64,000 nucleotides of DNA, taken from Providencia rustigianii DSM 4541. GTDB taxonomy: Bacteria; Pseudomonadota; Gammaproteobacteria; Enterobacterales; Enterobacteriaceae. Positions 32,498 to 43,140 of this stretch are shown in pieces. The stretch is taken from the NCBI RefSeq assembly GCF_000156395.1, contig NZ_GG703817.1, positions 1,006,579 through 1,070,578 of the forward strand, read 5' to 3'. The notes under the pieces were generated by a model that had not been told where the DNA came from, made no database searches, and worked only from the letters and a program-made list of their open reading frames with translations. The position numbers and the translations under genes are program-made. How positions within the stretch are numbered: position 1 is the first letter of the stretch; every line of letters starts with the position of its first letter.

Positions 32498-33217
32498 ATG
32501 TACCAACTCGATGATGATTCTTATCTGTTTCCTCCCGTATCCGAAGCGATGCGGGAACCTAATGGTTTACTGGCCATTGGTGGCGACCTTTCGTCTAGAA
32601 GACTACAATCTGCATACTATGATGGAATTTTTCCGTGGTTTAACCCCGGTGAAGTTCCTCTCTGGTGGTCCCCCGATCCGCGAGCAGTTTTAAAAGTTGG
32701 TGACTTACATATTAGTCGCTCAATGAAAAAAACCTTAAAAAAGTCGCCGTATCGGATTACGATTAACCACGCTTTTCAGCAAGTCATTGAAGCTTGTGCA
32801 ATTAGAGCAGAAGGAACATGGATTTTACCTTCCGTTAGAGCAGGTTACATTGCATTACATGAAGAAGGTATCGCTCACTCCATTGAAGCTTGGCATGGCG
32901 ATAAGTTAGTCGGTGGGCTGTATGGCGTTAACGTAGGACACCTATTTTGTGGTGAATCGATGTTCAGTAGAATGAATGATGCATCCAAATGTGCTTTTAT
33001 TACATTCTATTTTCATTTTTTGCGCTATAATGGGCAACTTTTTGATTGTCAGGTACTTAACCACCACACCGCCTCACTCGGCGCAAAAGAAATATCCCGT
33101 AGGGATTTTTTGCATATTCTTTATCGGTGGCGCGACCAACGGATCAACCCAGCTTGCTGGTTACCGCAGTCAATAGATTTGCCGAAATCATTTGAAATAT
33201 CACCACTTTATAAGTGA
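32498..33217 (+). CDS. aat: Leucyl/phenylalanyl-tRNA-protein transferase
   Basis: Adds Leu or Phe to N-terminal Arg/Lys of proteins, creating N-degrons that ClpS-ClpAP degrade. The 239-aa protein contains the conserved [13 protein letters not shown] segment ([15 protein letters not shown]), [35 protein letters not shown], and [28 protein letters not shown]. It ends [19 protein letters not shown] and a variable tail. It sits 8 bp after cydC. clpS and clpA, its functional partners, are close by on the other strand. Confidence 0.96.
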   Translation: MYQLDDDSYLFPPVSEAMREPNGLLAIGGDLSSRRLQSAYYDGIFPWFNPGEVPLWWSPDPRAVLKVGDLHISRSMKKTLKKSPYRITINHAFQQVIEACAIRAEGTWILPSVRAGYIALHEEGIAHSIEAWHGDKLVGGLYGVNVGHLFCGESMFSRMNDASKCAFITFYFHFLRYNGQLFDCQVLNHHTASLGAKEISRRDFLHILYRWRDQRINPACWLPQSIDLPKSFEISPLYK

Positions 33218-33360
33218 AACTTGATGATATTTCAGTAACTTTATTCCCATTATCACTAAAGAAAGATCGCTTTAAAATGCGACACTTCTTTACTTAGTGT
33301 GGGTTTTTGGGCATTATCTTGCCCGTAAAAAACCACGGTTATTAGACTTTAGAGGATTAG

Positions 33361-33579
<219 letters not shown>

Positions 33580-33607
33580 TTTCTCTCTTCAGGCAAGGCC
33601 TGACATG

Positions 33608-33641
33608 ACCACAGGTGCATAAGACACCTGTGGTATTATTT
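33608..33641 (+). terminator. Terminator after infA
   Basis: 10-bp stem ACCACAGGTG (33608-33617) and CACCTGTGGT (33625-33634), then ATTATTTT. It lies between convergent infA and clpA, and could act on both. Confidence 0.85.
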
Positions 33642-33643
33642 TG

Positions 33644-35929
33644 TCAGATTACCGCATCCTCCGGAGAGGCCTTGTGCACGCTATTGAAGCTGTATGTCAG
33701 TGTGTTACTTGTTTCATCAAGCCCGATACTCACCGAGCCACCATTCGTTAACGAGCCAAATAATAGTTCGTTTGCCAACGGTTTTTTCAGGTTATCCTGA
33801 ATAATGCGAGCCATAGGTCGGGCACCCATTGCCTTGTCATAACCTTTTTCACACAACCAACGACGAGCGCTTTGGCTCACTTCAATCGATACCCCTTTAT
33901 CATCCAACTGAGCTTGAAGTTCAACAATAAACTTATCAACTACTTGGGTAATAATTTCAGGTGACAGCGAGTTAAACCAAATTATACCGTCTAAACGGTT
34001 ACGGAATTCCGGTGAAAATGTCTTTTTGATTTCAGACATGGCATCGGTGCTGTTATCTTGATCCGCAAAACCAATAGAACGGCGCTGGGTTTCTTGCACA
34101 CCAGCATTCGTCGTCATCACCACAATCACATTACGGAAGTCAGCCTTGCGACCGTTATTATCCGTTAACGTACCGTGATCCATCACCTGCAACAGGATAT
34201 TAAACACGTCAGGATGCGCTTTTTCGATCTCATCTAACAGCACCACAGAGTGTGGGTGTTTGATGACCGCATCAGTGAGTAAGCCACCTTGATCAAATCC
34301 GACATATCCCGGAGGTGCACCAATTAATCGGCTAACCGTATGGCGCTCCATATATTCAGACATATCAAAGCGCAGCAACTTCACATCCAGTGCTTTCGCT
34401 AGCTGTACCGTAACTTCAGTTTTACCAACTCCTGTTGGTCCTGCGAATAAGAATGAGCCAACAGGCTTGTGATCTAAGCCAAGACCCGCACGATTCATTT
34501 TGATCGCTTCGGTTAATGCTTCAATCGCCTTATCTTGTCCAAAGACCAGCATCTTCAATCGAGAATCTAAAGTTCTCAAACGATCTTTATCGCTAGAAGA
34601 GACTGTTTTTTCAGGAATACGAGCAATACGAGCCACGACTGTTTCGATTTCAGGAACGCCGATGGTTTTCTTGCGTTTACTTGGCGCCACTAAACGCGTT
34701 CTCGCTCCCGCTTCATCAATAACATCAATTGCCTTATCAGGCAGATGCCGGTCTGTAATGTATTTAACCGATAAATCGACAGCCGCCTGAATAGCTTTCG
34801 CGGTGTAACGAACATCATGGTGAGCTTCATATTTAGGTTTCAGACCATTAATAATCCTCACCGTCTCTTCTGGCGATGGCTCCACAATATCAATTTTTTG
34901 GAAGCGACGAGCTAATGCGCGGTCTTTCTCAAAAATATTGCTGAACTCTTGATAAGTGGTGGAACCCATAACACGAATACGACCACTCGAGAGTAATGGC
35001 TTGATTAAGTTCGCCGCATCAACCTGACCACCCGAAGCTGCACCAGCACCGATAATCGTGTGGATTTCATCAATAAACAGAATGCTTTTGGGATCTTTTT
35101 CCAACATTTTCAGTAGCGCTTTAAATCGTTTTTCAAAGTCACCACGGTATTTTGTTCCCGCCAACAATGATCCTATATCCAAGGAATAGATCGTACACTC
35201 CTTCATAACATCAGGAACATCATTCTGCTCAATGCGCCATGCCAGACCTTCAGCAATAGCGGTTTTACCAACCCCTGATTCTCCGACTAACAACGGATTA
35301 TTTTTGCGACGGCGACACAGTACTTGAATAGTACGCTCTAATTCAGCCTGTCGTCCTACCAGCGGGTCGATATTACCTTTCTTGGCTTGCTGGTTAAGGT
35401 TGGTCGTGAAGTTGTCCATATGGTCTTCTGAGACTGGCTGTTCTTCACTTGGTGGCATATTATTAGATGCATCAGATTCTGAAGATGACGAATCCTCACC
35501 TTTAATCGTGCCATGGGAAATATAATTAACGATATCGAGGCGGCTAACATCATGTTTACGTAATAAGTAGGCCGCTTGAGACTCTTGTTCACTAAAAATA
35601 GCCACCAGCACATTAGCGCCAGTTACTTCATTGCGTCCAGAGGATTGAACGTGAAAAACAGCACGTTGCAATACTCGCTGGAAACTAAGCGTTGGCTGAG
35701 TATCTCGAGTATCATTTTCAGGTAATAGAGGTGTAGTTTGAGCAATAAAATGCTCGAGTTCTTGCCTCAAAGCAACAAGGTCAACTTTACATGCCTCTAA
35801 GGCTTCCCGTGCAGAAATATTGCTTAGTAATGCTAGCAATAGGTGCTCCACAGTCATAAATTCATGCCGACTGTCTTTCGCCCGAGTAAAAGCGACATTT
35901 AGACTAAGCTCCAGTTCTTGATTGAGCAT
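33644..35929 (-). CDS. clpA: ATP-dependent Clp protease ATP-binding subunit ClpA
   Basis: AAA+ unfoldase of the ClpAP protease (761 aa). It has an N-terminal ClpS-binding domain (about 1-145), D1 ATPase with Walker [10 protein letters not shown] and Walker [10 protein letters not shown], and D2 ATPase with Walker [10 protein letters not shown] and Walker [14 protein letters not shown]. The IGL-type ClpP-contact loop appears as [10 protein letters not shown], with Phe where E. coli has Leu (IGL). I start at the ATG at 35929, which follows GGGAGG by 5 nt; a GTG two codons upstream is inferior. clpS precedes it by 31 bp. Confidence 0.96.
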   Translation of the reverse strand: MLNQELELSLNVAFTRAKDSRHEFMTVEHLLLALLSNISAREALEACKVDLVALRQELEHFIAQTTPLLPENDTRDTQPTLSFQRVLQRAVFHVQSSGRNEVTGANVLVAIFSEQESQAAYLLRKHDVSRLDIVNYISHGTIKGEDSSSSESDASNNMPPSEEQPVSEDHMDNFTTNLNQQAKKGNIDPLVGRQAELERTIQVLCRRRKNNPLLVGESGVGKTAIAEGLAWRIEQNDVPDVMKECTIYSLDIGSLLAGTKYRGDFEKRFKALLKMLEKDPKSILFIDEIHTIIGAGAASGGQVDAANLIKPLLSSGRIRVMGSTTYQEFSNIFEKDRALARRFQKIDIVEPSPEETVRIINGLKPKYEAHHDVRYTAKAIQAAVDLSVKYITDRHLPDKAIDVIDEAGARTRLVAPSKRKKTIGVPEIETVVARIARIPEKTVSSSDKDRLRTLDSRLKMLVFGQDKAIEALTEAIKMNRAGLGLDHKPVGSFLFAGPTGVGKTEVTVQLAKALDVKLLRFDMSEYMERHTVSRLIGAPPGYVGFDQGGLLTDAVIKHPHSVVLLDEIEKAHPDVFNILLQVMDHGTLTDNNGRKADFRNVIVVMTTNAGVQETQRRSIGFADQDNSTDAMSEIKKTFSPEFRNRLDGIIWFNSLSPEIITQVVDKFIVELQAQLDDKGVSIEVSQSARRWLCEKGYDKAMGARPMARIIQDNLKKPLANELLFGSLTNGGSVSIGLDETSNTLTYSFNSVHKASPEDAVI

Positions 35930-35960
35930 AAGCACCTCCCCAAATTGATATTAAGACTAT

Positions 35961-36281
35961 TCAGACTTTCTCTATAGTACACAATAAAGGATATTCATGT
36001 TCCCTTGCAAAGGCATTAACTTGAGCTGCTTTTGTCTCTGCAACTTCCGCCGTATAAACACCACAGCTGCCCTTGCCTTGAAAATGCACATCTAACATTA
36101 TTTGTGTAGCGCGTTCTTCATCAAAAGAAAAGAATTTTTGTAACACTTCCACAACAAAATCCATCGGCGTGTAATCATCATTATTTAACAGTACTTTATA
36201 CATCGATGGAGGCTGGAGTGTTTGTTCGACCTCATTTTTAAAAATCGTGTCAGTTTTAAATGTGCCCAGAAAATCGCTCAT
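35961..36281 (-). CDS. clpS: ClpAP adaptor ClpS
   Basis: N-degron recognition adaptor (106 aa) that hands N-end-rule substrates to ClpA. The core [21 protein letters not shown] contains the NDDYTPM pocket motif, and [16 protein letters not shown] the second conserved block. The N-terminal extension (1-24) is variable, as is usual. It is upstream of clpA in the same direction. In E. coli the divergent neighbour is cspD; that gene is not present here. Confidence 0.95.
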   Translation of the reverse strand: MSDFLGTFKTDTIFKNEVEQTLQPPSMYKVLLNNDDYTPMDFVVEVLQKFFSFDEERATQIMLDVHFQGKGSCGVYTAEVAETKAAQVNAFAREHEYPLLCTIEKV

Positions 36282-36839
36282 TACTTTAATTGCTCAGTAT
36301 TCTTGCTCAGTGTGGAAATACAATTTAAGCATAGTCTTTATTATCAATGGTATCCATTAGTCAAACGGACGATCAATAAAGCTAGACTCCCAACGAGTTT
36401 TTATCTGCTATTTGTCAGCTAACTCTCAGTTTATGACAGTGTACCATGTAAAGTACGATAACTTACATGACCAATATTCTGTGATCCACTTCAAATATTA
36501 CACAAATTAACTTAAAACGCTCATCGGATTATTTTCAGTTTAGCTGAAATGCCAAAATCCGACTCTTGACCAAGTAAAGCTATTTACTACAGTATGAATT
36601 GCGAGCGATAAATCTCGTACTTATACCTAGTTTGCATGTGTATTTTATTCATGCGCTTAATAATAACTTAACCTATTGATTCATAATTATTAAAATGGTA
36701 TTCGCTCTTGGTTTTATGTCATTTTCAACTATCATTTAACCTCTTGATTTAACGATATTCTTTAAATGGTTTTGGGGAAGTCATTTTCTTAGCCATAAGA
36801 TAAATTTCACCTTATTTCTTGACCTTCATTAATATTTTA
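36282..36839. other. Host-prophage junction region, no gene recognised
   Basis: About 560 bp of AT-rich DNA between clpS and the SOS-controlled prophage gene. cspD would be expected here in the E. coli order but no cold-shock domain sequence is seen in any frame. The prophage attachment site is probably inside this stretch; I cannot define the core because the other end of the prophage is not in the window. TTGACC at 36819-36824 could be a -35 element for the next gene. Confidence 0.5.
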
Positions 36840-36882
36840 CTGTATATAATCACAGTTATTATTTACCTGTTTTTGTATACAG
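36840..36882 (+). promoter_or_regulatory. Two tandem LexA boxes controlling the dinI-like gene
   Basis: CTGTATATAATCACAG (36840-36855) and CTGTTTTTGTATACAG (36867-36882) both match CTGT-N8-ACAG perfectly. Their starts are 27 bp apart. The first contains TATAAT (36845-36850), a likely -10 element. The gene downstream should be SOS-induced. Confidence 0.9.
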
Positions 36883-36906
36883 TTTTTATGTAAGGAGAAT
36901 GTGCGG

Positions 36907-37188
36907 ATGGTTACTATTAAAGTTCGCTTTGCTGCGAGTATGAAAGGTAAGTTACCCATGGGAACTTTCGACGCATTGAGAAATGAGATCACAAAAAGAT
37001 TGAGCCAGAAATACCCAGATTTAAACATCGATATCAACTGGGGTTCTCAAGCTAATGTGTCCATTGATGGTCTTGGAAAGAACGAAAAGAAAACCTACAT
37101 CGAAGAAACGCTGGAAGAAATATGGAATGACGGGGATTGGATGCCTGAAATGAAAGAAACTGAGGAAGTGGAGTATTTCGATAAATGA
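36907..37188 (+). CDS. DinI-like SOS protein of the prophage
   Basis: Small acidic protein (93 aa from ATG 36907) of the DinI family, which binds RecA filaments and modulates the SOS response and LexA/repressor cleavage. The N-terminal beta strand MVTIKVRF, helix GTFDALRNEITKRLSQKYP, strand segment SQANVSIDGLG and helix KKTYIEETLEEIWNDGDW follow the DinI pattern; an acidic tail ends it. AAGGAG at 36892-36897 is 9 nt before this ATG and only 3 nt before a GTG at 36901, so I choose the ATG. Two LexA boxes precede it. DinI homologues at the tail-fibre end are common in lambdoid prophages. Confidence 0.88.
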   Translation: MVTIKVRFAASMKGKLPMGTFDALRNEITKRLSQKYPDLNIDINWGSQANVSIDGLGKNEKKTYIEETLEEIWNDGDWMPEMKETEEVEYFDK

Positions 37189-37228
37189 TCAGATTGCGCC
37201 AACCACTCGAGCTGGCGCACCTTAGTTA

Positions 37229-38797
37229 TTACTCTTCTAGTTTGCTTGCTTGTTCTTGTTTGGATTCTTCCTCTAATCTCTCCGCTGCCTCACGCGCAGC
37301 TTTTTCAGCCTCTTCTTTCGCTACCCGTTCCGCTTCAATTTTCGCTAGTCGCTCCGCTTCAGCTAGCTTCTGATTGTAGATAGAATCACTTGGCATATTC
37401 ACACGAACATCAATCCAGTGACCATTGGGAATATCACAAGGCTCACCCGGAGTTAACTCAACCATTTCCCCATCAACTTCTTTAAGAAATTCAGGGTAAA
37501 GCTTGAATCGCTCATATTGAATGTTCTGCGGCAAGTCATGCTTGCGATATGTAGTATAAAGTACGATATCACCATCCTCATCAGGCTCAACGATACGACC
37601 GTCAAATGGATGTGGTTTACCTTTTTCAAGTACATCATAAAGCACATACACAAGTGGAAGCTGGTTAATTCCGCATGGAATTGTGATACCACCATTAACA
37701 CCTCCCCAACTAGCATCAGAGTGTAAACCAAGGACCCCATGCAGTTGATAAATTCCAGTGTGCAGTTTCTTGAGTGTTACACCCTCTGATTCATCGTTAA
37801 GTTCGATGTGGTCTGCGAATACCTTAATGATTGGGGATGCAGCTTTTATGTTACCGTTTGAGTCTTTTGTGGTATTAAGCGAGTGTAGTAAGATCGCATC
37901 AGTTTCAATATTATTCATAATGAATTTAGCGCTAACAATATACTTTCCGCTAATAACCGCACCGCCAAGCATAAACCCAATATTGTCGTTATAGTATGAA
38001 GAGAAGCCTCGGAATCCTGAAGATAAGTTATCTTTGTTGAAATTAGTGTAGCTAAAAAAACCGGTTATCTTCTTTGTGTCATCATTAACATTAAATGGAC
38101 TCGCTCCGAACGGGCGACTGCCAACACCAAAATCACCGACAAGCATAGCCGTTCCAGTTCTATTTGGAATGCTAAAGATACCTAATGTTTTCTCATCTTT
38201 ATCTCTATTAATGATAGTTGCCATATTGCTTTCTGCTGCTGGATTTGTTTGAAACATCACATACGAACCATCAAGTCTGATCAATCTAAGTGATGTCCAG
38301 TCATTTGTGCCGCTAACTCTGATGTTAGTGTGATTGAAGGTTGTTGGTCCTGTAACTACACCGCCTTTTTTATCAAACTTTCCATCAATCAGCTTTTTCA
38401 GAGCAATGATACTTTCTAGTTTTACCGTTTCACCCGTCGGTGTTTTGACTTCAACAATGCCGTCTTGCGTTAGCCATGCATCCATGTTGCGCAAGAAATA
38501 CTGGATATACTGCTGATTCGCTAGCATCTTGCGAACACCATCGCTCATGCTATCTAGAACGAATGTCGCAATCTGATACTTCGCTGCTGAAGCTGCTACT
38601 GGCACTGGATATGTGAGGTTAATCTCTGTATCTGAATTCACTGATAACACTGTGTTCATGTACACAACGTTATTGATGAGATAGGAAATTGGGCAACCCT
38701 CCGAGATGCCGGCTAAGTTATCTTTCCAGCGCGTTCCGGTACCTTTTATTTTAGTTTGTCCTGCCGTAGTTGCGATTGTGCCTGCTTGATAAATCAT
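37229..38797 (-). CDS. Phage tail fibre / receptor-recognition protein
   Basis: 522-aa tail fibre-like protein encoded at the end of the late operon. The N-terminal module MIYQAGTIATTAGQTKIKGT is typical of lambdoid fibre and tail-tip adaptor proteins. The middle (about 150-330) is beta-rich and lacks a recognised domain. The last ~45 residues form an E/A/K/R-rich heptad coil (LAKIEAERVAKEEAEKAARE). I start at the ATG at 38797, which has GGAG 5 nt upstream (38803-38806); 8 codons of open frame precede it. No chaperone gene follows. Host receptor is unknown. Confidence 0.75.
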   Translation of the reverse strand: MIYQAGTIATTAGQTKIKGTGTRWKDNLAGISEGCPISYLINNVVYMNTVLSVNSDTEINLTYPVPVAASAAKYQIATFVLDSMSDGVRKMLANQQYIQYFLRNMDAWLTQDGIVEVKTPTGETVKLESIIALKKLIDGKFDKKGGVVTGPTTFNHTNIRVSGTNDWTSLRLIRLDGSYVMFQTNPAAESNMATIINRDKDEKTLGIFSIPNRTGTAMLVGDFGVGSRPFGASPFNVNDDTKKITGFFSYTNFNKDNLSSGFRGFSSYYNDNIGFMLGGAVISGKYIVSAKFIMNNIETDAILLHSLNTTKDSNGNIKAASPIIKVFADHIELNDESEGVTLKKLHTGIYQLHGVLGLHSDASWGGVNGGITIPCGINQLPLVYVLYDVLEKGKPHPFDGRIVEPDEDGDIVLYTTYRKHDLPQNIQYERFKLYPEFLKEVDGEMVELTPGEPCDIPNGHWIDVRVNMPSDSIYNQKLAEAERLAKIEAERVAKEEAEKAAREAAERLEEESKQEQASKLEE

Positions 38798-38858
38798 ATT
38801 AACTCCAAAATTTGGACGCAAAAAAACCGCTTTCGCGGCTTATCGTTGAATTGAGTAT

Positions 38859-39875
38859 TTAGAAGTAGTCGTTGAAATCGATGCTGTAACATCCCGCATA
38901 AACGATTTGGTTGAACATAGAGTTTGCGTACGATGGGTAGCTATCTACTGTCCACATCTTAGTTGCCTGTATCCGGCTTCCTGAAACAACAAAGCCAGAC
39001 ATATAACAGTTTATTGAGTTCCTTTCGTTCTCCAGCCATGTATTAGGGCTATCCATGGTAAACATAGGAACACTGAACTTGCTTGTCGCCACATTGTTAC
39101 TTGTATTAACAATTTGTCCGTTGTTATAAAATGGGCAATAATCTGATGAAAAAGCTACACCGCCGTTTTTATTCCAAATCGTTAACCCATCTGCGGGTTG
39201 TAAATTCAATCCATACGCAAAGATAACCACATAAACGTACCCTGCATTTCTCGCAATGACTCTGGAATTGGGTCTATCATAGCGAAGCACCTGACCTGAC
39301 GATTCCGGTCTTAAAAAAACTAATGCAGATCCGCGATTAGGGATATCAGCCGGTATACTCCAATACCCTTTACTGTATTTATCCACATCGATATAAATCT
39401 TTTTGCGATATACGCAGTAAGCTACCGTGGATTCTTGCGTGATTGCTCTGAAATTATCAATCGCGGCATCTAGCTGCGAGTTAATAAACAAACCGTACGA
39501 ATCTTGCGGCGCTTCCTTCAGTACGCCATACAAGAAAAAGTGGGAGTTACCATCACTCCCCGGCAACCAACCTGAATCACCGCCCCACCAGTCATAGTTA
39601 CAATAGAATGTATCGCCCGACACCCAATAGCTTCCGATACTCACGCCCTGCACCGAACCATAAGCCAGAAAGTGGCATAACGCTGAAGGTACAATGACCA
39701 CATTGTATTTCGACATTCCTGGTACATTAACAGACTTATTTTTTTGATACGGCTGTGGGCTGAGTGGATGAATAACAATATGCTTTAGAAAGGTTAGCGG
39801 ATAAGAGTTGTTAGTGATTTCAATCGGTTTCCCGCCGTCTTTAGGGTTTATGAATAGCCCATAATCATCACTCAT
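38859..39875 (-). CDS. Phage tail-tip associated protein, hypothetical (DUF6453-like)
   Basis: 338 aa, no catalytic motif seen. It begins MSDDYGLFINPKDGGKPIEI, and a second DSYGLFINS copy at about residue 128 suggests two related halves. It is rich in aromatic residues (W, Y, F) and glycine, as in beta-structured virion proteins. The ATG at 39875 overlaps the J stop codon (ATGA) and has a GGGAGG site, so translation is coupled to J. That position suggests a component of the tail tip or a fibre accessory. The DUF6453 name is from memory and uncertain. Confidence 0.5.
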   Translation of the reverse strand: MSDDYGLFINPKDGGKPIEITNNSYPLTFLKHIVIHPLSPQPYQKNKSVNVPGMSKYNVVIVPSALCHFLAYGSVQGVSIGSYWVSGDTFYCNYDWWGGDSGWLPGSDGNSHFFLYGVLKEAPQDSYGLFINSQLDAAIDNFRAITQESTVAYCVYRKKIYIDVDKYSKGYWSIPADIPNRGSALVFLRPESSGQVLRYDRPNSRVIARNAGYVYVVIFAYGLNLQPADGLTIWNKNGGVAFSSDYCPFYNNGQIVNTSNNVATSKFSVPMFTMDSPNTWLENERNSINCYMSGFVVSGSRIQATKMWTVDSYPSYANSMFNQIVYAGCYSIDFNDYF

Positions 39876-42800
39876 GCTGGACGCCTCCCCACTTTCACGG
39901 CCCATCTTCCATTTTCGTCATAGACTGTCATTCCGGTACCATCGACTAACACCCGACCTGCATCCCCAACGATTTTAAAATCCCCGCTGATGAGTAGTTT
40001 GTTAAACTCCGCGTCGCCCGTTTTAGCGTCAATATTAAAACCAACTTTGCTGGGAACGTAATTTCCTGACGTCATTTTGTCAGTCACAACTACGCTATTT
40101 AGCCAAGCCTTATCAATAAACGTTTCTTTCATGAAAATTTGACCATCTTTCATGTACATAAACGTTTCAAATTTACCGTTTGTAGGGTTGATGAATGCAA
40201 AGTTATTCGCCATAAATCCGATGTAAGTGCTGACTTTCCCTGCCTTCACTTCGGCACTAATAACCATCCCTGCTTTGTAGAATGTTTTGTTGTACCAAAC
40301 ACCGGCGTTCACATCCCAAGTAGCATACCCTTCACCAGTAGCCGTAAACTCAGTTGTTGCCTTCGTATCAATAAGCGCACTTTGCTCACCAAATTGAGCT
40401 TGTACCCGAGTTTGTGATTCTGAAAATGCTTTATCCAAACTTGCAATAGCTTTGTCGTTTTTAATGACTCCAGCTTGAACCCCTTCAATTGAAGCTGTGA
40501 TCTCAACAATAGATTGAGCCCATGCCAACTCAGCGCTAGCAAACACACGATCCAAGCGCTTAATCTGCGCCATTGATTCGCCGTGTTTTGTGAACAAATC
40601 TTGCTGAACTTCAAAGGTGGCGGCACCATTTATCAAGCTAGCTTCATTGAGCCAATTAAGCTGTTCCTCCAGCCTTTTTCCGGCTTCAGTAGTCATGAAG
40701 CCATCACCAAGCATATCAATGATTTCATCTGTTTTGGTTTCCGGTGCGCCGCTCGCTTCAACGAATTGCGATTTACCAACCGGGTTAACGCTTCTGACAT
40801 ACACGTAATAAACTTGACCTGCTTTCAGATTGCGTCCCTGAATAACCCACATAGTGCCATTACCCAAGTATTCAGCCAGTTGCTCAACATCATTAATATT
40901 GGCTATACGCTTAACTGAAAACCAGAATTCATATTGCAAACGTAAAGCGTTCTGACCACCAACATACGGGATCACCCCTAAACTAAAAAACCCCGGAGTC
41001 ACTTCAATATGCGATGGTGGCGGTGGTGGGTTAATGTCAAATGACACTGTTGACTGGTCACCCTTTTGCCCATCCTTGTTTTGTGGAGATACCGATAATA
41101 AATAGTTACCTTGCGGTAAATTACCGATTCTATATCGATTTTCTTGTGTTTTAGCAGTACCGACAATGCGACCGGCTTGAGTTAGCTTCAGAATAAAATC
41201 AACACCGCGGACTGCAGTTGTTGTCGTCCAGTTTGCTTCCACTTGCCAGCTATCACTATCAGGACTCACTTCAACAGATAAGTTTTCTACCGGTGGAATA
41301 TAACCGCCTAGCGGGGTGTCGGGTAACGGCTCGAACGTGACGCCCTGATCAACGATGGACTCCTTTTCTGGTATATGCTGAACAGCAATAACCCCATAGC
41401 TTCCATCGCCTTTATCCGTGATTGTTATTGCTCTAAACAGCCGTCTTGCTAGCACGGATTGCCCTAACGCCCAGACAGTCCCATGTCTTACTCCATTTGG
41501 AAGAGATTCAACCTTAATCTGATTACTTGATGGATAGCTGACTGCCTTTACTCGCTCTGGCTTTCCGGCTCCGTTGATTACCGAGATCATAGTGATCCCC
41601 GTTTTTGGCGGTTCAATATCACGGTCAAGGGTTAATATTTTTTGCACAGTATCGACCTGCAATAAGCGGCCACCAATCTGCTCACCAACCCAGTCATTGT
41701 CCATGACTTCAATAATGTCACCGGGTGTATGCCTTAAACCTTCAGCGCCTACATCGAATTCAACCGTTTGAGTTTCTAATTTTTCAGTGAGCAGGATCCA
41801 CAACCCATGACGTCTAGCTTGCCCTCGACTAGTGCAGCCAAAGGCATCAACTCTTAGTACATTGGGACCAAATTGAGCGACCAAACCGTCATCGGAAACT
41901 TGTTCAATACTCGTTTTCCAACCATTTTCAGGGTCAATGAATCGCACCTCAATGATAGTATGCCTAGCTTTTAATGGACTAAAACTATAGTTAAATCGCC
42001 CATTCACAACGTTAGCATTCGTGTATGGCCAGACAATATCACTAGGTCTATCTTGAACAAAAGTAAGCTGCTGACCATTCCACACAGGCATAATACGCAT
42101 CATTGAGCATAAGTCGCTCATATAGTCATAGGCTTTACGAATATCAGTAAGATAGGCATTGCACGTCATTCGTGGCTCTTTGTCACCAAACCCATTCGGT
42201 ACTAATTGATCACAATACTGTCCAATCATATAGAGCGCAAACTTATCAACTTCCGAAATTTTCAGGCGCTTCCCAAGGCCAAAACGTTCGTTGGTAAGTA
42301 GGCTATACAATACCCATGCAGGGTTATTCGTGTACGCAGGTTTAAACGAGCCACTCCAAATTCCCTTGTAAGTACGTGTTTCAGGATCGTAGTTATCTGG
42401 AACCTGAATGATTAACCCTTTTACAAGATAATTTCGACTAGGATATTGATTGCCAAATTGCTCACTTTCAAATGTCAGTCCAGCAACCGCCGACCCCGGA
42501 TACGTTTGAGTGATATCTGTGATTTCAGTATAACTTGACCAAATAGTATTGTTTTGTAGCTTATCGCTAGTGCTATCCGCTGTTAAACGAACCATTCGGA
42601 TGCTAAATGGTGGTGACGGAAGATTATCAAGTATGACAGCCATCAAGTAGGGTGAATTGCTACGTTTCCCTCGAATCGTCACATTCTTCTCTGTTACCCA
42701 AGACCCGCCACGCTGTATTTGAATTTGCAGATCAACCGATGTCCCAACGCGGTCACCATTATCTTTAACTTCAACTAAAGCTTGTGTCCCGAAGGTCAAG

Positions 42801-43138
42801 CGAAGACGGTCGATGTTACGAGAGGTAATTGTCCTTGTGACCGGGGTGCTTTTCTTCACTTCAATGCTAACAGGCGTTTCACTGGATGAAGATGAAAAAC
42901 CTTCTAACGCGGGCTGTTCCAGCGTTCCAGATACCCACTGAGCCGTCATACCATTGACATTACTGTTACCCGATGAGTCGATAACTGGAGTATTGTTTAA
43001 GTAAACTCCCTTGAGATCCCCAACGGGACCTTCAATAGGCCCCTCGCTGACTAAATCAATAATGGACAGTTTTTGTCTTGATGTTAAGTCATTTGGTGCT
43101 TCATACGGCGTATGTTGCTTACCACCATTTTTACCCAT
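39872..43138 (-). CDS. J: Tail tip / host specificity protein J
   Basis: Central tail-tip protein of siphophage lambda type, which contacts the receptor and triggers DNA release; 1088 aa versus about 1130 in lambda. It starts MGKNGGKQHTPYEAPNDLTS, a close counterpart to the lambda J N terminus, and continues with hub domains (about 1-600), fibronectin-like segments (about 610-800; PVENLSVEVSPDSDSWQVEANW) and a C-terminal DUF1983-like region (about 810-1085; MVISAEVKAGKVSTYIGFMANNF is trimmed here in sense only). The C-terminal part should determine host range. It follows I by 2 bp. Confidence 0.93.
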   Translation of the reverse strand: MGKNGGKQHTPYEAPNDLTSRQKLSIIDLVSEGPIEGPVGDLKGVYLNNTPVIDSSGNSNVNGMTAQWVSGTLEQPALEGFSSSSSETPVSIEVKKSTPVTRTITSRNIDRLRLTFGTQALVEVKDNGDRVGTSVDLQIQIQRGGSWVTEKNVTIRGKRSNSPYLMAVILDNLPSPPFSIRMVRLTADSTSDKLQNNTIWSSYTEITDITQTYPGSAVAGLTFESEQFGNQYPSRNYLVKGLIIQVPDNYDPETRTYKGIWSGSFKPAYTNNPAWVLYSLLTNERFGLGKRLKISEVDKFALYMIGQYCDQLVPNGFGDKEPRMTCNAYLTDIRKAYDYMSDLCSMMRIMPVWNGQQLTFVQDRPSDIVWPYTNANVVNGRFNYSFSPLKARHTIIEVRFIDPENGWKTSIEQVSDDGLVAQFGPNVLRVDAFGCTSRGQARRHGLWILLTEKLETQTVEFDVGAEGLRHTPGDIIEVMDNDWVGEQIGGRLLQVDTVQKILTLDRDIEPPKTGITMISVINGAGKPERVKAVSYPSSNQIKVESLPNGVRHGTVWALGQSVLARRLFRAITITDKGDGSYGVIAVQHIPEKESIVDQGVTFEPLPDTPLGGYIPPVENLSVEVSPDSDSWQVEANWTTTTAVRGVDFILKLTQAGRIVGTAKTQENRYRIGNLPQGNYLLSVSPQNKDGQKGDQSTVSFDINPPPPPSHIEVTPGFFSLGVIPYVGGQNALRLQYEFWFSVKRIANINDVEQLAEYLGNGTMWVIQGRNLKAGQVYYVYVRSVNPVGKSQFVEASGAPETKTDEIIDMLGDGFMTTEAGKRLEEQLNWLNEASLINGAATFEVQQDLFTKHGESMAQIKRLDRVFASAELAWAQSIVEITASIEGVQAGVIKNDKAIASLDKAFSESQTRVQAQFGEQSALIDTKATTEFTATGEGYATWDVNAGVWYNKTFYKAGMVISAEVKAGKVSTYIGFMANNFAFINPTNGKFETFMYMKDGQIFMKETFIDKAWLNSVVVTDKMTSGNYVPSKVGFNIDAKTGDAEFNKLLISGDFKIVGDAGRVLVDGTGMTVYDENGRWAVKVGRRPA

Positions 43139-43140
43139 GA

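Noticed and set aside
33580..33643. serW tRNA expected between infA and clpA
   Set aside because: Only 64 bp with a terminator; no tRNA cloverleaf possible.
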